Below, piece by piece: positions 25,598-34,128 of a stretch of DNA of 64,000 nucleotides. How positions within the stretch are numbered: position 1 is the stretch's first letter; each line of letters starts with the position of its first letter. The position numbers and the translations under genes were made by a program. Source of the DNA: Gloeomargaritales cyanobacterium VI4D9 (lineage in GTDB: Bacteria; Cyanobacteriota; Cyanobacteriia; Gloeomargaritales; Gloeomargaritaceae). The notes under the pieces are model-generated. The model ran no database searches. It worked only from the letters and a program-made list of their open reading frames with translations, and was not told the DNA's origin. The stretch spans positions 781,157-845,156 of the forward strand of contig OV696605.1 in NCBI GenBank assembly GCA_927797885.1, written 5' to 3'.

Positions 25598-25700
25598 TAT
25601 TAAAGCCGACCTTTCGGGAAAATCCGGTGCGAATCCGGTGCTGTGCCGCAGCAGTGATGGGAGTTCCCTCAGCCTGAATGCCGTTGGTCGGTTTGTCCCT
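25598..25700 (+). promoter_or_regulatory. Cobalamin riboswitch
   Basis: The leader of cbiX holds the conserved cobalamin-aptamer core: GGGAAAATCCGGTGCGAATC, then GGTGCTGTGCCGCAGCAGTGA, and the late box CAGCCTGAATGCCG. GCCGACC (25605-25611) pairs with GGTCGG (25686-25691) to close the aptamer. A small hairpin (GACC...GGTC, about 25706-25724) lies just before the AAGGAG ribosome site and could be the expression platform controlling translation. Binding of a B12 form would lower cbiX expression. Confidence 0.85.
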
Positions 25701-25737
25701 ACATTGACCTGCGTTGCACGGGTCTAAGGAGTTGAAC

Positions 25738-26712
25738 ATGGTTGCATTTGTTTCGCATCGGGAGCCTCGGCTGGTGCCCTTGCCCCAACCCCGTCCCCTG
25801 CTGTTGATTGGTCACGGTACCCGGGATGCCCAAGGGCGGGCGGATTTTCTGAATTTTGCCCAGCAGTACGGTGCCCTCGATCCCAGTCGCCCGGTGATCC
25901 CCTGTTTTTTGGAGTTGACCGAACCCCTGATTGAGGCGGGGATTGCTCGCTGTGTGGCGGCGGGTTGGTGGGAACTGTCGGCGGTGCCCCTATTGCTCCT
26001 GGCGGCACGGCATCTGAAGCTGGACATTACCCGGGAGTTGGACCGGGCACGGAGTCACTATCCGGGGTTGACCATTCACTACGGGCGGCATTTGGGGCTG
26101 GCACCGGAAATTCTGAAACTGTGGCAGGAACGGTTAGCCCAGGTGGATCATCCCACCATTCCCCGCAGTGAAACTGTTGTACTGCTGGTGGGGCGGGGGG
26201 CAAGTGACCCGGATGCCAATAGCGACACGCTGAAATTGTCCCGTTTGTTGTGGGAGGGCAGTGGCTATCTGACGGTGGAAACCTGTTTTGTGGGCATTAC
26301 CCATCCCCGGCTGGAGGAGGGGTGGCGGCGGGTGTGGCTCTATCAACCGAAACGGGTGATTGTCCTGCCCCATTTCCTGTTTACGGGGGTGTTGGTGCAA
26401 AAAATTCAGGCAATGGCGCAGGCGATGCAGACTGCCCACCCGGAGGTAGAAGTGACCTGCCTGGGTGAGTTGGGGATTACCCCGGAGTTGTTTTCCCTGG
26501 TGCGCCAGCGGGAATGGGAAACCTTCGGTGCGACGATGCCCATGAATTGCGATATGTGTAAATTCCGCCAGCAGGTTTTACATGGGAATTCCCACGGGCA
26601 TTCACACGACCATTCCCATCACCACCACGACCATTCCCACCATGATCACAGTCACGGCTACAATGACCCCTACCGGGACTTGAGCCAATACCACCAGCGG
26701 ATTTGGCAGTGA
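25738..26712 (+). CDS. cbiX: Sirohydrochlorin chelatase CbiX (long form) with His-rich tail
   Basis: The 324-residue chelatase inserts cobalt (or iron) into sirohydrochlorin for cobalamin or siroheme synthesis. Two CbiX half-domains are visible: LLLIGHGTRDAQGRADF at about residue 21 and VGRGASDPDANSD at about 150. The C-terminus has MNCDMCKFR and then a run of His-Ser/His-Asp repeats (~40 residues) fit for Co/Ni storage. The ATG at 25738 has AAGGAG at 6 nt; the open frame before it is riboswitch. The stop overlaps the next gene by 4 bp. Confidence 0.93.
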   Translation: MVAFVSHREPRLVPLPQPRPLLLIGHGTRDAQGRADFLNFAQQYGALDPSRPVIPCFLELTEPLIEAGIARCVAAGWWELSAVPLLLLAARHLKLDITRELDRARSHYPGLTIHYGRHLGLAPEILKLWQERLAQVDHPTIPRSETVVLLVGRGASDPDANSDTLKLSRLLWEGSGYLTVETCFVGITHPRLEEGWRRVWLYQPKRVIVLPHFLFTGVLVQKIQAMAQAMQTAHPEVEVTCLGELGITPELFSLVRQREWETFGATMPMNCDMCKFRQQVLHGNSHGHSHDHSHHHHDHSHHDHSHGYNDPYRDLSQYHQRIWQ

Positions 26713-27845
26713 AGTACGATGTGATTATCGTAGGGGCGGGTCCAGGGGGGGGCAGTGCCGCCTACCATCTGGCAAAGCGGGGGCGGTCGGTGCTGTTGCT
26801 AGAACAGGCTACCTTACCCCGTTACAAGCCCTGTGGGGGTGGGGTGTCGCCCCAGGTGCAAGAGTGGTTTGATTTTGACTTTGCTCCGGCGATTTCCTGT
26901 GTGAGTCAAGAGATTCATTACACCTGGAAGCTGGGGGAGCCGGTGGCGGTGGCGTTGACGGGTTTGGAACCCATTTGGCTGGTGCGCCGGGATGTGTTTG
27001 ACCATTTCCTAGTGCAACAGGCGCAGAAACAAGGGGCACTTGTGCGGGATGGCACGGCGGTCACGGGGATCGCCTGGCAGGGGGAGGCGTGGCAGGTCCA
27101 CACGGCGGGGGACGTTTACCAGGGGCGGTATTTGGTGGCTGCCGATGGGGCGAAGGGGAAACTGCCCGGTTGGTTGGGGTTTCGGGAGCGCAAACGCCGG
27201 TTGGCGGGGGCATTGGAAGCGGAGGCTCCCTTGCGGGATATTCCCCCAGCCCATATTTATTTTGAATTTGGTTTGGTGAAAAATGGCTACCTCTGGAATT
27301 TTCCCAAGCGAGACGGGTTTTCCTTGGGGGTGGGGACGTTTTGCGGCGGCGGCGAGACCCAGGATTTTCGCCAAATTCTCACAAACTATGCGGGGCATTT
27401 TGGCGTGGATTTAGCCAGCACCAAGCAGTACGGTCACCCCCTGTGCCTTTGGGATGCGCCCCAAGCCCTGCACACCCAAAACGCCCTGTTGGTGGGGGAA
27501 GCGGCCTGTGTGGTGGACCCATTTACCGCTGAGGGGATTCGGCCTTCCCTGTGGACGGGCTGGCAGGCGGCCTTAGCCTTAGACCGGGCTTTGGCGGGGG
27601 AACTGGATGCCCTGGCTAACTATACAAAAACAGTACAAGAGACCTGGGGCAAAGACATGGTGTGGGCAAAACGGTTGGCGCAGGTATTTTATCGTCTGCC
27701 GGGGTTGGCGTACCGGGTGGGGGTGAAACGTCCGGCGGCGACCCGTAAATTTGCCGAATTATTCACGGGTAAAACCCACTACCAAGCGGTCGCCCAGTTG
27801 GCTCTGCGGCGGTTAGGGCAGGTCAATCCCCTGGCGAAAAATTGA
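26709..27845 (+). CDS. Geranylgeranyl reductase family FAD protein
   Basis: A 378-residue flavoprotein with the FAD-binding VGAGPGGGSAA motif at the N-terminus, KPCGGGVS, VAADGAKG and GEAACVVDPFTAEGI, all typical of the ChlP/geranylgeranyl reductase family. Such enzymes saturate isoprenoid side chains of chlorophyll, tocopherol or quinones, but several family members have other substrates. It is too divergent for me to call ChlP itself. The GTG start overlaps the cbiX stop (GTGA), so both share the riboswitch-controlled message. Confidence 0.88.
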   Translation: MKYDVIIVGAGPGGGSAAYHLAKRGRSVLLLEQATLPRYKPCGGGVSPQVQEWFDFDFAPAISCVSQEIHYTWKLGEPVAVALTGLEPIWLVRRDVFDHFLVQQAQKQGALVRDGTAVTGIAWQGEAWQVHTAGDVYQGRYLVAADGAKGKLPGWLGFRERKRRLAGALEAEAPLRDIPPAHIYFEFGLVKNGYLWNFPKRDGFSLGVGTFCGGGETQDFRQILTNYAGHFGVDLASTKQYGHPLCLWDAPQALHTQNALLVGEAACVVDPFTAEGIRPSLWTGWQAALALDRALAGELDALANYTKTVQETWGKDMVWAKRLAQVFYRLPGLAYRVGVKRPAATRKFAELFTGKTHYQAVAQLALRRLGQVNPLAKN

Positions 27846-27886
27846 CGACGCTCAACCCTGGTGTAAAAATTTTTTTGCAGTTCAAA

Positions 27887-28025
27887 TATAGCAATCCTAA
27901 ATAAAAATGGAACAGGGTTGCAGGGGCACCGCCCCCGTCAAAGAAGCACCTGCGGTGTAGGGTTCTAGGAAATTTCTGTATGCCTACGGCACGCAGGCTA
28001 ACGTTAATCAAATCGGATTGCTATA
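27887..28025. mobile_element. MITE-1 copy (139 bp, long form)
   Basis: It starts TATAGCAATCCTAAATAAA and ends TCGGATTGCTATA. It has the GGGGCACCGCCCCCG core and both extra blocks of the long form (AAGCACCTGCGGTGTA and GCCTACGGCACGCAGGCTAA). Confidence 0.85.
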
Positions 28026-28105
28026 TTAGGGAAACAACTATGGCAATCCTAAATGAGAGCGGCGGTCGCCCTTGGCTCTGGGGAATTACTGTTCATTAAT
28101 CAAAT

Positions 28106-29348
28106 GGGCACCTCTATTTATTCAAAATATGAGAACGAAACACAAAAACAGCATAGCATTGCTCAGTACTTTTTTGTACTAAGATGACTGGGTTTTATAG
28201 ATTGCTGTAGATATGATTGAAAAGAGACTTAGTAGGGGGTCAAAACTCACAGATTATCGGCCAGGGACTGCCGCTCCCAAAACGCATAACGGCGGAAATT
28301 ATAAGCCAAATTTTTCAAACCAATTGCCGCTTCTACTCTGGTTTTACCAATCAGACGCATGAATTTACCCCCAAGACACATCACCCACTGACCAAATACG
28401 TGTTCCACCTTGGCTCTCACTTTAGATTTGATGCGATTCTTTTCATTTTGCTCTGCGGTTAGGGGCTGATTTCGGTAGCCTTTTTCATGGATGTGACTGG
28501 TAAATCCAATCCTGGCTAACGTCCATTCTAAATCCGTGCTGTGATAGGCACTATCTCCCCAGATTTCCGACCCATCAATATCCACCAGTTGACTGAATAC
28601 TTGTGAGTCATGCACGGAGGCATCCGTGACCACATAATGACGCACAAAACCATATTTTACATCCACACTGATATGATTTTTATAGCCAAAATAGCTGACA
28701 CCATTTTTCTTTACCCAACGGGCATCTCTATCCTTTTGCCGTAAAACCTGGGGTTTTTCCTCCCATTGCTTAGGAATTTTCCCTTCCTTTACTTCTTGAT
28801 TTTCTTGCCGAGTATTTCGTTGGACTGGCACGGGAATGAGAGTGGCATCCACAATCTGACCAACTTCGACAATATATCCTTTTTCTCTCAGGTAATTATC
28901 AAAGTGAGCAAATACTTCTTTGACTAGATCGTGCTTGGCGAGATTATCCCGAAATAGCCAGACCGTTTTGGCATCAGGGATAGCGTCTTCGATACCCAAT
29001 CCTAGGAATTCCATGAACGAGATACGGTCATTCACTTGAAACTCGAGTTCATCGTCACTAAGGGCATACATTTGTTGGAGAATCAACAATTTAAACATCA
29101 CAATGACGTCGGTGGGTTTTCGACCCGCATTACTCTTTCTTTCCTTGTCATATATGGTTTCTAATATGGGTCGGAAATCTTCCCAGTTAATATTTTCATT
29201 GAGCCACTTCAGCATGGGCTTTTTCTGATTGAGTTTTTCCCGCCGCTCTTGCTCATCCCAAAATCCTTTTTGACCCATTTTTTCTCTCCACGTCGTTAAT
29301 ACTAATTATCTCACAAATCCCTCCCAAAATCAATTAATAGAGGTGCCC
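28106..29348 (-). mobile_element. IS5-type insertion sequence (1243 bp), likely helper of MITE-2
   Basis: The ends are GGGCACCTCTATTTATT (28106-28122) and AATTAATAGAGGTGCCC (29332-29348), imperfect 17-bp inverted repeats. The direct repeat AAAT flanks it (28102-28105 and 29349-29352), a 4-bp target duplication. One intact transposase gene fills it. The terminal repeats are the same as those of the MITE-2 family. Confidence 0.85.
28247..29278 (-). CDS. IS5-family transposase
   Basis: The 343-residue DDE transposase begins MGQKGFWDEQERREKL. Catalytic residues can be placed as Asp in VDATLIPVPV, Asp in GDSAYHS and Glu in KVRAKVEHVFGQW, the IS5-group Y/R-x-x-E-x-x-F arrangement. It appears intact. 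The element's terminal repeats match those of non-autonomous MITE-2 copies across the window, so this enzyme may move them in trans. Confidence 0.92.
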   Translation of the reverse strand: MGQKGFWDEQERREKLNQKKPMLKWLNENINWEDFRPILETIYDKERKSNAGRKPTDVIVMFKLLILQQMYALSDDELEFQVNDRISFMEFLGLGIEDAIPDAKTVWLFRDNLAKHDLVKEVFAHFDNYLREKGYIVEVGQIVDATLIPVPVQRNTRQENQEVKEGKIPKQWEEKPQVLRQKDRDARWVKKNGVSYFGYKNHISVDVKYGFVRHYVVTDASVHDSQVFSQLVDIDGSEIWGDSAYHSTDLEWTLARIGFTSHIHEKGYRNQPLTAEQNEKNRIKSKVRAKVEHVFGQWVMCLGGKFMRLIGKTRVEAAIGLKNLAYNFRRYAFWERQSLADNL

Positions 29349-29482
29349 AAATGAGATTGCCGTATGGCTATTTCAAACCAGTTTGCGACATTGACCTTTA
29401 CCTACAACCCCTGTCCTAGAGGGAGATAGAGCGATTGAAGGTGCCTCAAAGAGGTTACATTTTTTTGTGAAATGACGGCTTT

Positions 29483-29606
29483 GACATATTCCCCGCCCTA
29501 AAGGGCAGGGATTCTTGATGCTATGGCTACGCCACACAGGTTATCACAGACCGATGCTGGCAAGCCAGTCTTACTCAATTAATTCTGCGGGGTTTTAGAC
29601 CCGGTT
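29483..29606. repeat. Palindromic IS200/IS605-type end remnant
   Basis: A hairpin CCCCGCCCTAAAGGGCAGGG (29491-29510) follows GACATATT and precedes GATTCTTGATG; at the other side lies GCGGGGTTTTAGACCCGG (29587-29604). These resemble the left and right hairpin ends of cyanobacterial IS200/IS605 elements without any transposase between. The inverse of the second motif recurs at 46220-46260. Confidence 0.45.
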
Positions 29607-29617
29607 TTTTGCTAACT

Positions 29618-30121
29618 TTAACGGGGCAAAACCTCAAAAGAATCAATCACTGCCCCATACACTGGCGGCAAAATTCCCTGCTGAAATGCCCGCAATGGCC
29701 CAGTCATCCCCAGGGTATAAACCCGCTCATTGGCATAAACAAACAAAAACCACCGGTGCAGGTCATCAGGAGCTTTGCCGGGACGCACCACTTCCTCCGC
29801 CCGAAACCCTTGACCCCCCCGGATCGTTAGCGGCACAACGTTGGTGTACAGCGGGTCATCCTTATATTTCCTGAAATGGACGTTAAACGCCGCCGCCGCC
29901 CCCGCCATCGGTTCCGTGTGGACATAAATCGTGGTGGGCGTGGGAAAACGGGGCCCTGACCAGGAACCCGCACCTGCAGGCTGAAATTCCACCGGCACCC
30001 GCAGGCGATAGCCCTGGGATGGGTCGCTGTACGTGTTGGTTTGTCCTGAAAAAAAACTTTGACTGAGGAAAAAAACCGCCGGTTGTACCCCCAATAGGCT
30101 GACCAAAACCAGGTCAATCAT
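29618..30121 (-). CDS. Exported hypothetical protein, PsbP-like fold possible
   Basis: A 167-residue protein with an N-terminal hydrophobic signal (MIDLVLVSLLGVQPAVFF). The mature part begins YSDPSQGYRLRVPVEF, reminiscent of the SxxGYxFxYP start of PsbP/CyanoP-like domains, and ends with a VIDSFEVL strand typical of that fold. The resemblance is weak. The ATG at 30121 avoids overlap with the divergent gene; an upstream ATG at 30163 is possible. It is divergent from the solute-binding protein gene. Confidence 0.6.
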   Translation of the reverse strand: MIDLVLVSLLGVQPAVFFLSQSFFSGQTNTYSDPSQGYRLRVPVEFQPAGAGSWSGPRFPTPTTIYVHTEPMAGAAAAFNVHFRKYKDDPLYTNVVPLTIRGGQGFRAEEVVRPGKAPDDLHRWFLFVYANERVYTLGMTGPLRAFQQGILPPVYGAVIDSFEVLPR

Positions 30122-30180
30122 AGCCGTTGCGACTCCACACAGGTATCCTAAACTCAGACGCACTGGGGAGGCAGAAGTTC

Positions 30181-31956
30181 ATGGTTCGGGGGCAAACCTG
30201 GAAACGGCAATGGTTAAAATGGTTCGCCTTGTGTTTGTGCCTGGGATTACTAAGTGGAAATCTCACCGCCTGTAGCCTGCGAAATGCCACCGCCCAAGTG
30301 CCCCAACTGGTATTAGCCACCCCCTCTGGCCCAGCAACCTTTAATTATCCCCTCAATACTTCATTTTATAGCGTTTTTGGCTTTATTTACGAAGGGCTAC
30401 TGGAAACCAACGGACTCACCTTAGAATTGGAACCTGCCTTAGCCGAATCCTGGCAAATCAGCCCCGATCAAAAGCAAATTATTTTTACATTACGGGACAA
30501 TTTACGCTGGTCGGACGGGAAACCCCTAACCAGTGACGATGTGGTTTTTTCCTATCAAGAAGTTTATCTTAATCCCAAAATTCCTTCCGGCATTCAAGAT
30601 ATTTTGCGGGTAGGACAAAGCCGTGCATTCCCAACCGTTAAAGCCCTGGATTCCCGGCGGGTGGAATTTCGCATCCCCGAACCCTTTGCCCCTTTTTTGC
30701 GATTTGTGGGGGGCATTCCGATTTTACCGGCTCACATTTTACGTCCTGGCATTCAAACCCTCGATGCCCAAGGCAATCCCCGTTTTCTTTCCATGTGGGG
30801 GATTGATACCCCGGTGCAGGAAATTGTTGGGAATGGAGCTTATGTGATGGAGCGTTATACCCCCAGCCAACGGGTGGTTTTTCGCCGCAATCCCTACTAT
30901 TGGAAAAAGGATGAACAGGGCAAAAATTTACCCCATATTGAACGGATTATCTGGCAAATTATTGAATCTACCGATACCCAACTCCTGCGGTTTATGTCTC
31001 AAGAATTAGATGCCATCTCGGTCACGCCGGAGGCATTTCAACTTTTGAAAAAAGAGTCAAAAAAACGGAATTTTACCATTTTTAATGCCGGGTCAGAAAC
31101 CTTGAGTACCTTTATTGCCTTTAATCTCAACCGTGCCCAAAATAATCAGGGGGTGCCTTTGGTTGACCCGGTCAAATCCCGCTGGTTTAATAATCGCAAG
31201 TTTCGGCAAGCGGTGGCTTATGGGATCAACCGGGAGCGGATGCGGGATACAATTTTTCGTGGTTTGGGGGTGTTGCAAAATTCTCCCCTGCACCCGGATA
31301 GTCCCTACTACGATCCCCAGGTGAAAGTTTATAACTATAACCCCAATCGCGCAAAGCAATTACTTGCCGAAGCCGGGTTTCAATTCAATCCCCAGGGACA
31401 ATTGGTAGATGACCAGGGCAACCCGGTAAAATTTACTTTATTGACCAATATCGAACGGCGGATTCGTCCGGCAATGGCGGCGCAAATTAAGCAGGATTTA
31501 GCAGGATTGGGGATGCAGGTGGATGTGCAAACCATGAGTTTTAATCCCTACATTGAACGGTTGGGCAAAACCCGGGATTGGGATTGTTATCTCGGGGGAT
31601 TTGGGGGCGGTGGCATTGACCCCCACAGTGGTTTTAATATCTGGTACAGTCGGGGCAGTTTACATACGTTTAATCAAGGCTCTCTCCCCGGACAACCCCC
31701 ACTCAAAAATTGGTCGGTGCATCCCTGGGAATTGCAAATTGATGACCTGTTGATCCGGGGTTCGCAAACCATAGATGAGTCCAAACGCAAGGAAATTTAT
31801 CGGGAATTTCAAGCCTTAACCCAAGAGGAATTACCGTTTATTTATTTGGTGAACAATTTAGCTTTGGAAGCAGTGCGAAATCGGGTCAAGGGCATTGCAT
31901 TTTCCGCCTTGAGTGGGCCGTTTTGGAATTTGCCAGAATTGGAATTGGCGGATTAG
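30181..31956 (+). CDS. ABC transporter solute-binding lipoprotein, family 5
   Basis: The 591-residue lipoprotein has a signal peptide ending in lipobox LTAC (Cys near residue 32) and a family-5 (DppA/OppA/NikA) binding fold: FIYEGLLETN, ALAESWQIS, LRDNLRWSDGKPLTSDDVVFS and the INRERM region. It captures peptides or metal chelates and delivers them to a DppBC-type permease. The start at 30181 is preceded by GGAGG. A matching permease is at 24218-25192. Confidence 0.93.
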   Translation: MVRGQTWKRQWLKWFALCLCLGLLSGNLTACSLRNATAQVPQLVLATPSGPATFNYPLNTSFYSVFGFIYEGLLETNGLTLELEPALAESWQISPDQKQIIFTLRDNLRWSDGKPLTSDDVVFSYQEVYLNPKIPSGIQDILRVGQSRAFPTVKALDSRRVEFRIPEPFAPFLRFVGGIPILPAHILRPGIQTLDAQGNPRFLSMWGIDTPVQEIVGNGAYVMERYTPSQRVVFRRNPYYWKKDEQGKNLPHIERIIWQIIESTDTQLLRFMSQELDAISVTPEAFQLLKKESKKRNFTIFNAGSETLSTFIAFNLNRAQNNQGVPLVDPVKSRWFNNRKFRQAVAYGINRERMRDTIFRGLGVLQNSPLHPDSPYYDPQVKVYNYNPNRAKQLLAEAGFQFNPQGQLVDDQGNPVKFTLLTNIERRIRPAMAAQIKQDLAGLGMQVDVQTMSFNPYIERLGKTRDWDCYLGGFGGGGIDPHSGFNIWYSRGSLHTFNQGSLPGQPPLKNWSVHPWELQIDDLLIRGSQTIDESKRKEIYREFQALTQEELPFIYLVNNLALEAVRNRVKGIAFSALSGPFWNLPELELAD

Positions 31957-32028
31957 GCAAACCTGCCCCCAGGTGTTCTACAGTAGAAACTATCAGCAAT
32001 CAATCAGTCCCCGCATCCAGGTATCCCG

Positions 32029-32484
32029 ATGGAACTAGAGCAACAACTGCAAAAACTAATTGACGAAGCTCCCCAGGGGGACAACACAGCGCAACTGGTG
32101 CGGGTGATTGGGCCTTTACTGTTGAATATCGCCCAAAATTTTCGCCATAAACAGTATTATATTGTACAAACATTGGATAAACGTTGGCAGACCAGCATTT
32201 GGGCCAATCAGGATGGGGCTGAGCGTACCATACTCTATGCGTACTGCACATTACAAGACGCTACCGACAGTATTCCCATGCCCAAAGACCCCTGGTTGAT
32301 GGCCTTACCGGTGCCGGTGGTGCAGATTATTTTTCAGTTGTTGGGGATGGAGCCGGTGGAGAGTGTGATTTTTTGGGAAGAAGCGGGGCCGAAATTGGGG
32401 GCGGAACTGAAGCGCAGTGACCTGCAACTGTGGGTACAAAATCACCTGTTGCAACTATCCGGGCCGCCTGCGGATTTGGCTTAG
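32029..32484 (+). CDS. Hypothetical cytoplasmic protein (151 aa)
   Basis: A soluble alpha/beta-looking protein without signal peptide. It has an N-terminal coiled-coil-like start (MELEQQLQKLIDEA) and a conserved-looking middle (YYIVQTLDKRWQTSIWANQDGAERTI). I do not recognise the family. It overlaps the stop of the convergent IMPase gene by 4 bp. Confidence 0.7.
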   Translation: MELEQQLQKLIDEAPQGDNTAQLVRVIGPLLLNIAQNFRHKQYYIVQTLDKRWQTSIWANQDGAERTILYAYCTLQDATDSIPMPKDPWLMALPVPVVQIIFQLLGMEPVESVIFWEEAGPKLGAELKRSDLQLWVQNHLLQLSGPPADLA

Positions 32485-33332
32485 ACCGCTTCTGTTATTT
32501 GCACCGCCTCCTGGATCAAAGGCAGTAATTTCGCCAGGGCATCGGGCCAGCCCACCAAAATCCGTTGCCGGTGACAGAGGGTCGCCACATCCACCGCTCC
32601 TGAGTCAAACCGCAGGGGGTTGCCCACCAAATCACAGCAGGTCAAACCAGCAGCTTGGGCAAGAGCCAGAGGTCCTACCGTGTCCCAGATTTTTACCCGT
32701 TGATTGAGGTACAGATACACCAACGCCCGCCCCCGAATCACCTCCACCACCTTGAGGCCAAAACTGCCCATACTTTGGAAATCCACCCCGGGGATCAACC
32801 GGGTCAATGCGGCTCCATAGCGCTGGCGGTCCTTGTCCCCAATCACTAACGGGCAGTACCACTTGGAGGGGGGTTCCGGGACTTTACTTGGCAGTTCTGT
32901 AATCGAATGATCAGGCAATTGTTGATACAAACCCTGCCCGACCCCCCCCCAATACATCCGTTCCAGAACCGGGGCATACACCCAGCCCGCCGTGGGTTGG
33001 TAGCGTTCCAACAGGCCGATCATCAGCGCATAATAGGGGCGGTGGTGGACAAAATCATCCGTCCCATCAATCGGGTCAATGCACCACAACCGTTGGGAAC
33101 CTTGGGCGTAGGCGTGGCGGGAATCCGGGTTCTCCTCTGTGATCAGCCCGTCCTGGGGAAACCACTGGCGAAAATGCTGGGTAAATTCCCGATCCAACGC
33201 CTGATCCACCGTGGTTACATAGTCCGCCGGGCCTTTTTCCATCACCGTAAAGCCACTTGCGGTCATCCGCCGTGCCTGGGTGCCGCACCGCAGTAGCAAA
33301 TCCCGAATCGCCTGATCCCATCGCCAATCCAT
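32481..33332 (-). CDS. Inositol monophosphatase family phosphatase
   Basis: The 283-residue Mg-dependent phosphatase shows ITEENPDS, the core DPIDGTDDFVH and the late WDTVGPLAL motif of the IMPase/CysQ/FBPase superfamily. Candidate substrates are inositol phosphates or 3'-phosphoadenosine 5'-phosphate (CysQ-like). The DPIDGTDDF spelling, instead of DPLDGTxNF, leans to the CysQ side without deciding. It is convergent with the 151-aa gene. Confidence 0.88.
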   Translation of the reverse strand: MDWRWDQAIRDLLLRCGTQARRMTASGFTVMEKGPADYVTTVDQALDREFTQHFRQWFPQDGLITEENPDSRHAYAQGSQRLWCIDPIDGTDDFVHHRPYYALMIGLLERYQPTAGWVYAPVLERMYWGGVGQGLYQQLPDHSITELPSKVPEPPSKWYCPLVIGDKDRQRYGAALTRLIPGVDFQSMGSFGLKVVEVIRGRALVYLYLNQRVKIWDTVGPLALAQAAGLTCCDLVGNPLRFDSGAVDVATLCHRQRILVGWPDALAKLLPLIQEAVQITEAV

Positions 33333-33432
33333 GCCCTTACCTCACCTGCGCCTATTGTAACGCCTTTGTTACATTCTTCTGAGGTCAACCCTGATGCTTT
33401 ACCCTAAAAATGAAAGTGGGGGAGGGCAAGCC

Positions 33433-34128
33433 ATGGGAAGGATCACGCTATGCACCGATTTTGATGGCCCCGTGGTGGATGTATCCGAACGTTATTACCA
33501 GGTGTACCGTTTTTGCCTACACAAAGTCCAGCAAAATGACCCTGACATTCCCCTGAAGGTGTTGAGCAAGGCGGAATTTTGGGCGATGAAACGAGCCAAG
33601 GTATCGGAGTTGGAAATTGGCAGGCAGTCTAGGTTGAACCCCGCCCAAGCCCAGGAGTTTAGCCAATGCCGTCGGGCAACGGTGCATACTTTTCCCTATT
33701 TTGAGTTTGACCAAATCCTGCCCGGGGTACGGGAAACCCTGATGAACCTGCGCTCCCAGGGGATAGCACCCCATATCATCACCATGCGCCGCCAGCGGGA
33801 ACTCACCTTTGCCCTGGCACAATTCCAGTTGAGCGACCTGTTTGCCCCGGACCACCGCCACTGCATTGGGGATGATTTTGTCAAAACCCAAGACCATCTG
33901 GATAAACCGGTGTTGATGGCGCAAGCCCTGGCGCAGATCGCCCCGGCTGACCCCGTGTGGATGGTGGGGGATACGGAGGCGGATATTATCGCCGCTCAGA
34001 CCCACGGTATCCCGGTGGTGGCGGTGTTGAGTGGGATTCGGGATGAGGAGCGGTTGCGGGCTTACCAGCCGGACGTTATCCAACCGGATTTGGCGGCGGC
34101 GGTAGCCTGGATTTTGCGCCATGCCTAA
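33433..34128 (+). CDS. HAD-superfamily hydrolase
   Basis: A 231-residue phosphatase-type HAD protein. Motif I is CTDFDGPVVD (nucleophile Asp, then Asp), motif II lies in IITMRRQ, and motif IV is MVGDTEADIIAA. The ATG at 33433 has GGAGG upstream; the ATG at 33394 would add an unconserved tail. The substrate is unknown. It ends in a 4-bp convergent overlap with uppP. Confidence 0.88.
   Translation: MGRITLCTDFDGPVVDVSERYYQVYRFCLHKVQQNDPDIPLKVLSKAEFWAMKRAKVSELEIGRQSRLNPAQAQEFSQCRRATVHTFPYFEFDQILPGVRETLMNLRSQGIAPHIITMRRQRELTFALAQFQLSDLFAPDHRHCIGDDFVKTQDHLDKPVLMAQALAQIAPADPVWMVGDTEADIIAAQTHGIPVVAVLSGIRDEERLRAYQPDVIQPDLAAAVAWILRHA

Larger units (their letters stand above)
28039..29364. mobile_element. 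MITE-1 copy split by the IS5-type element
   Basis: The left part (28039-28105) starts TATGGCAATCCTAAATGAG and ends in TTAATCAAAT; the right part resumes after the IS with AAATGAGATTGCCGTAT. Joining at the AAAT duplication gives a degenerate MITE-1 of about 80 bp. Confidence 0.6.
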
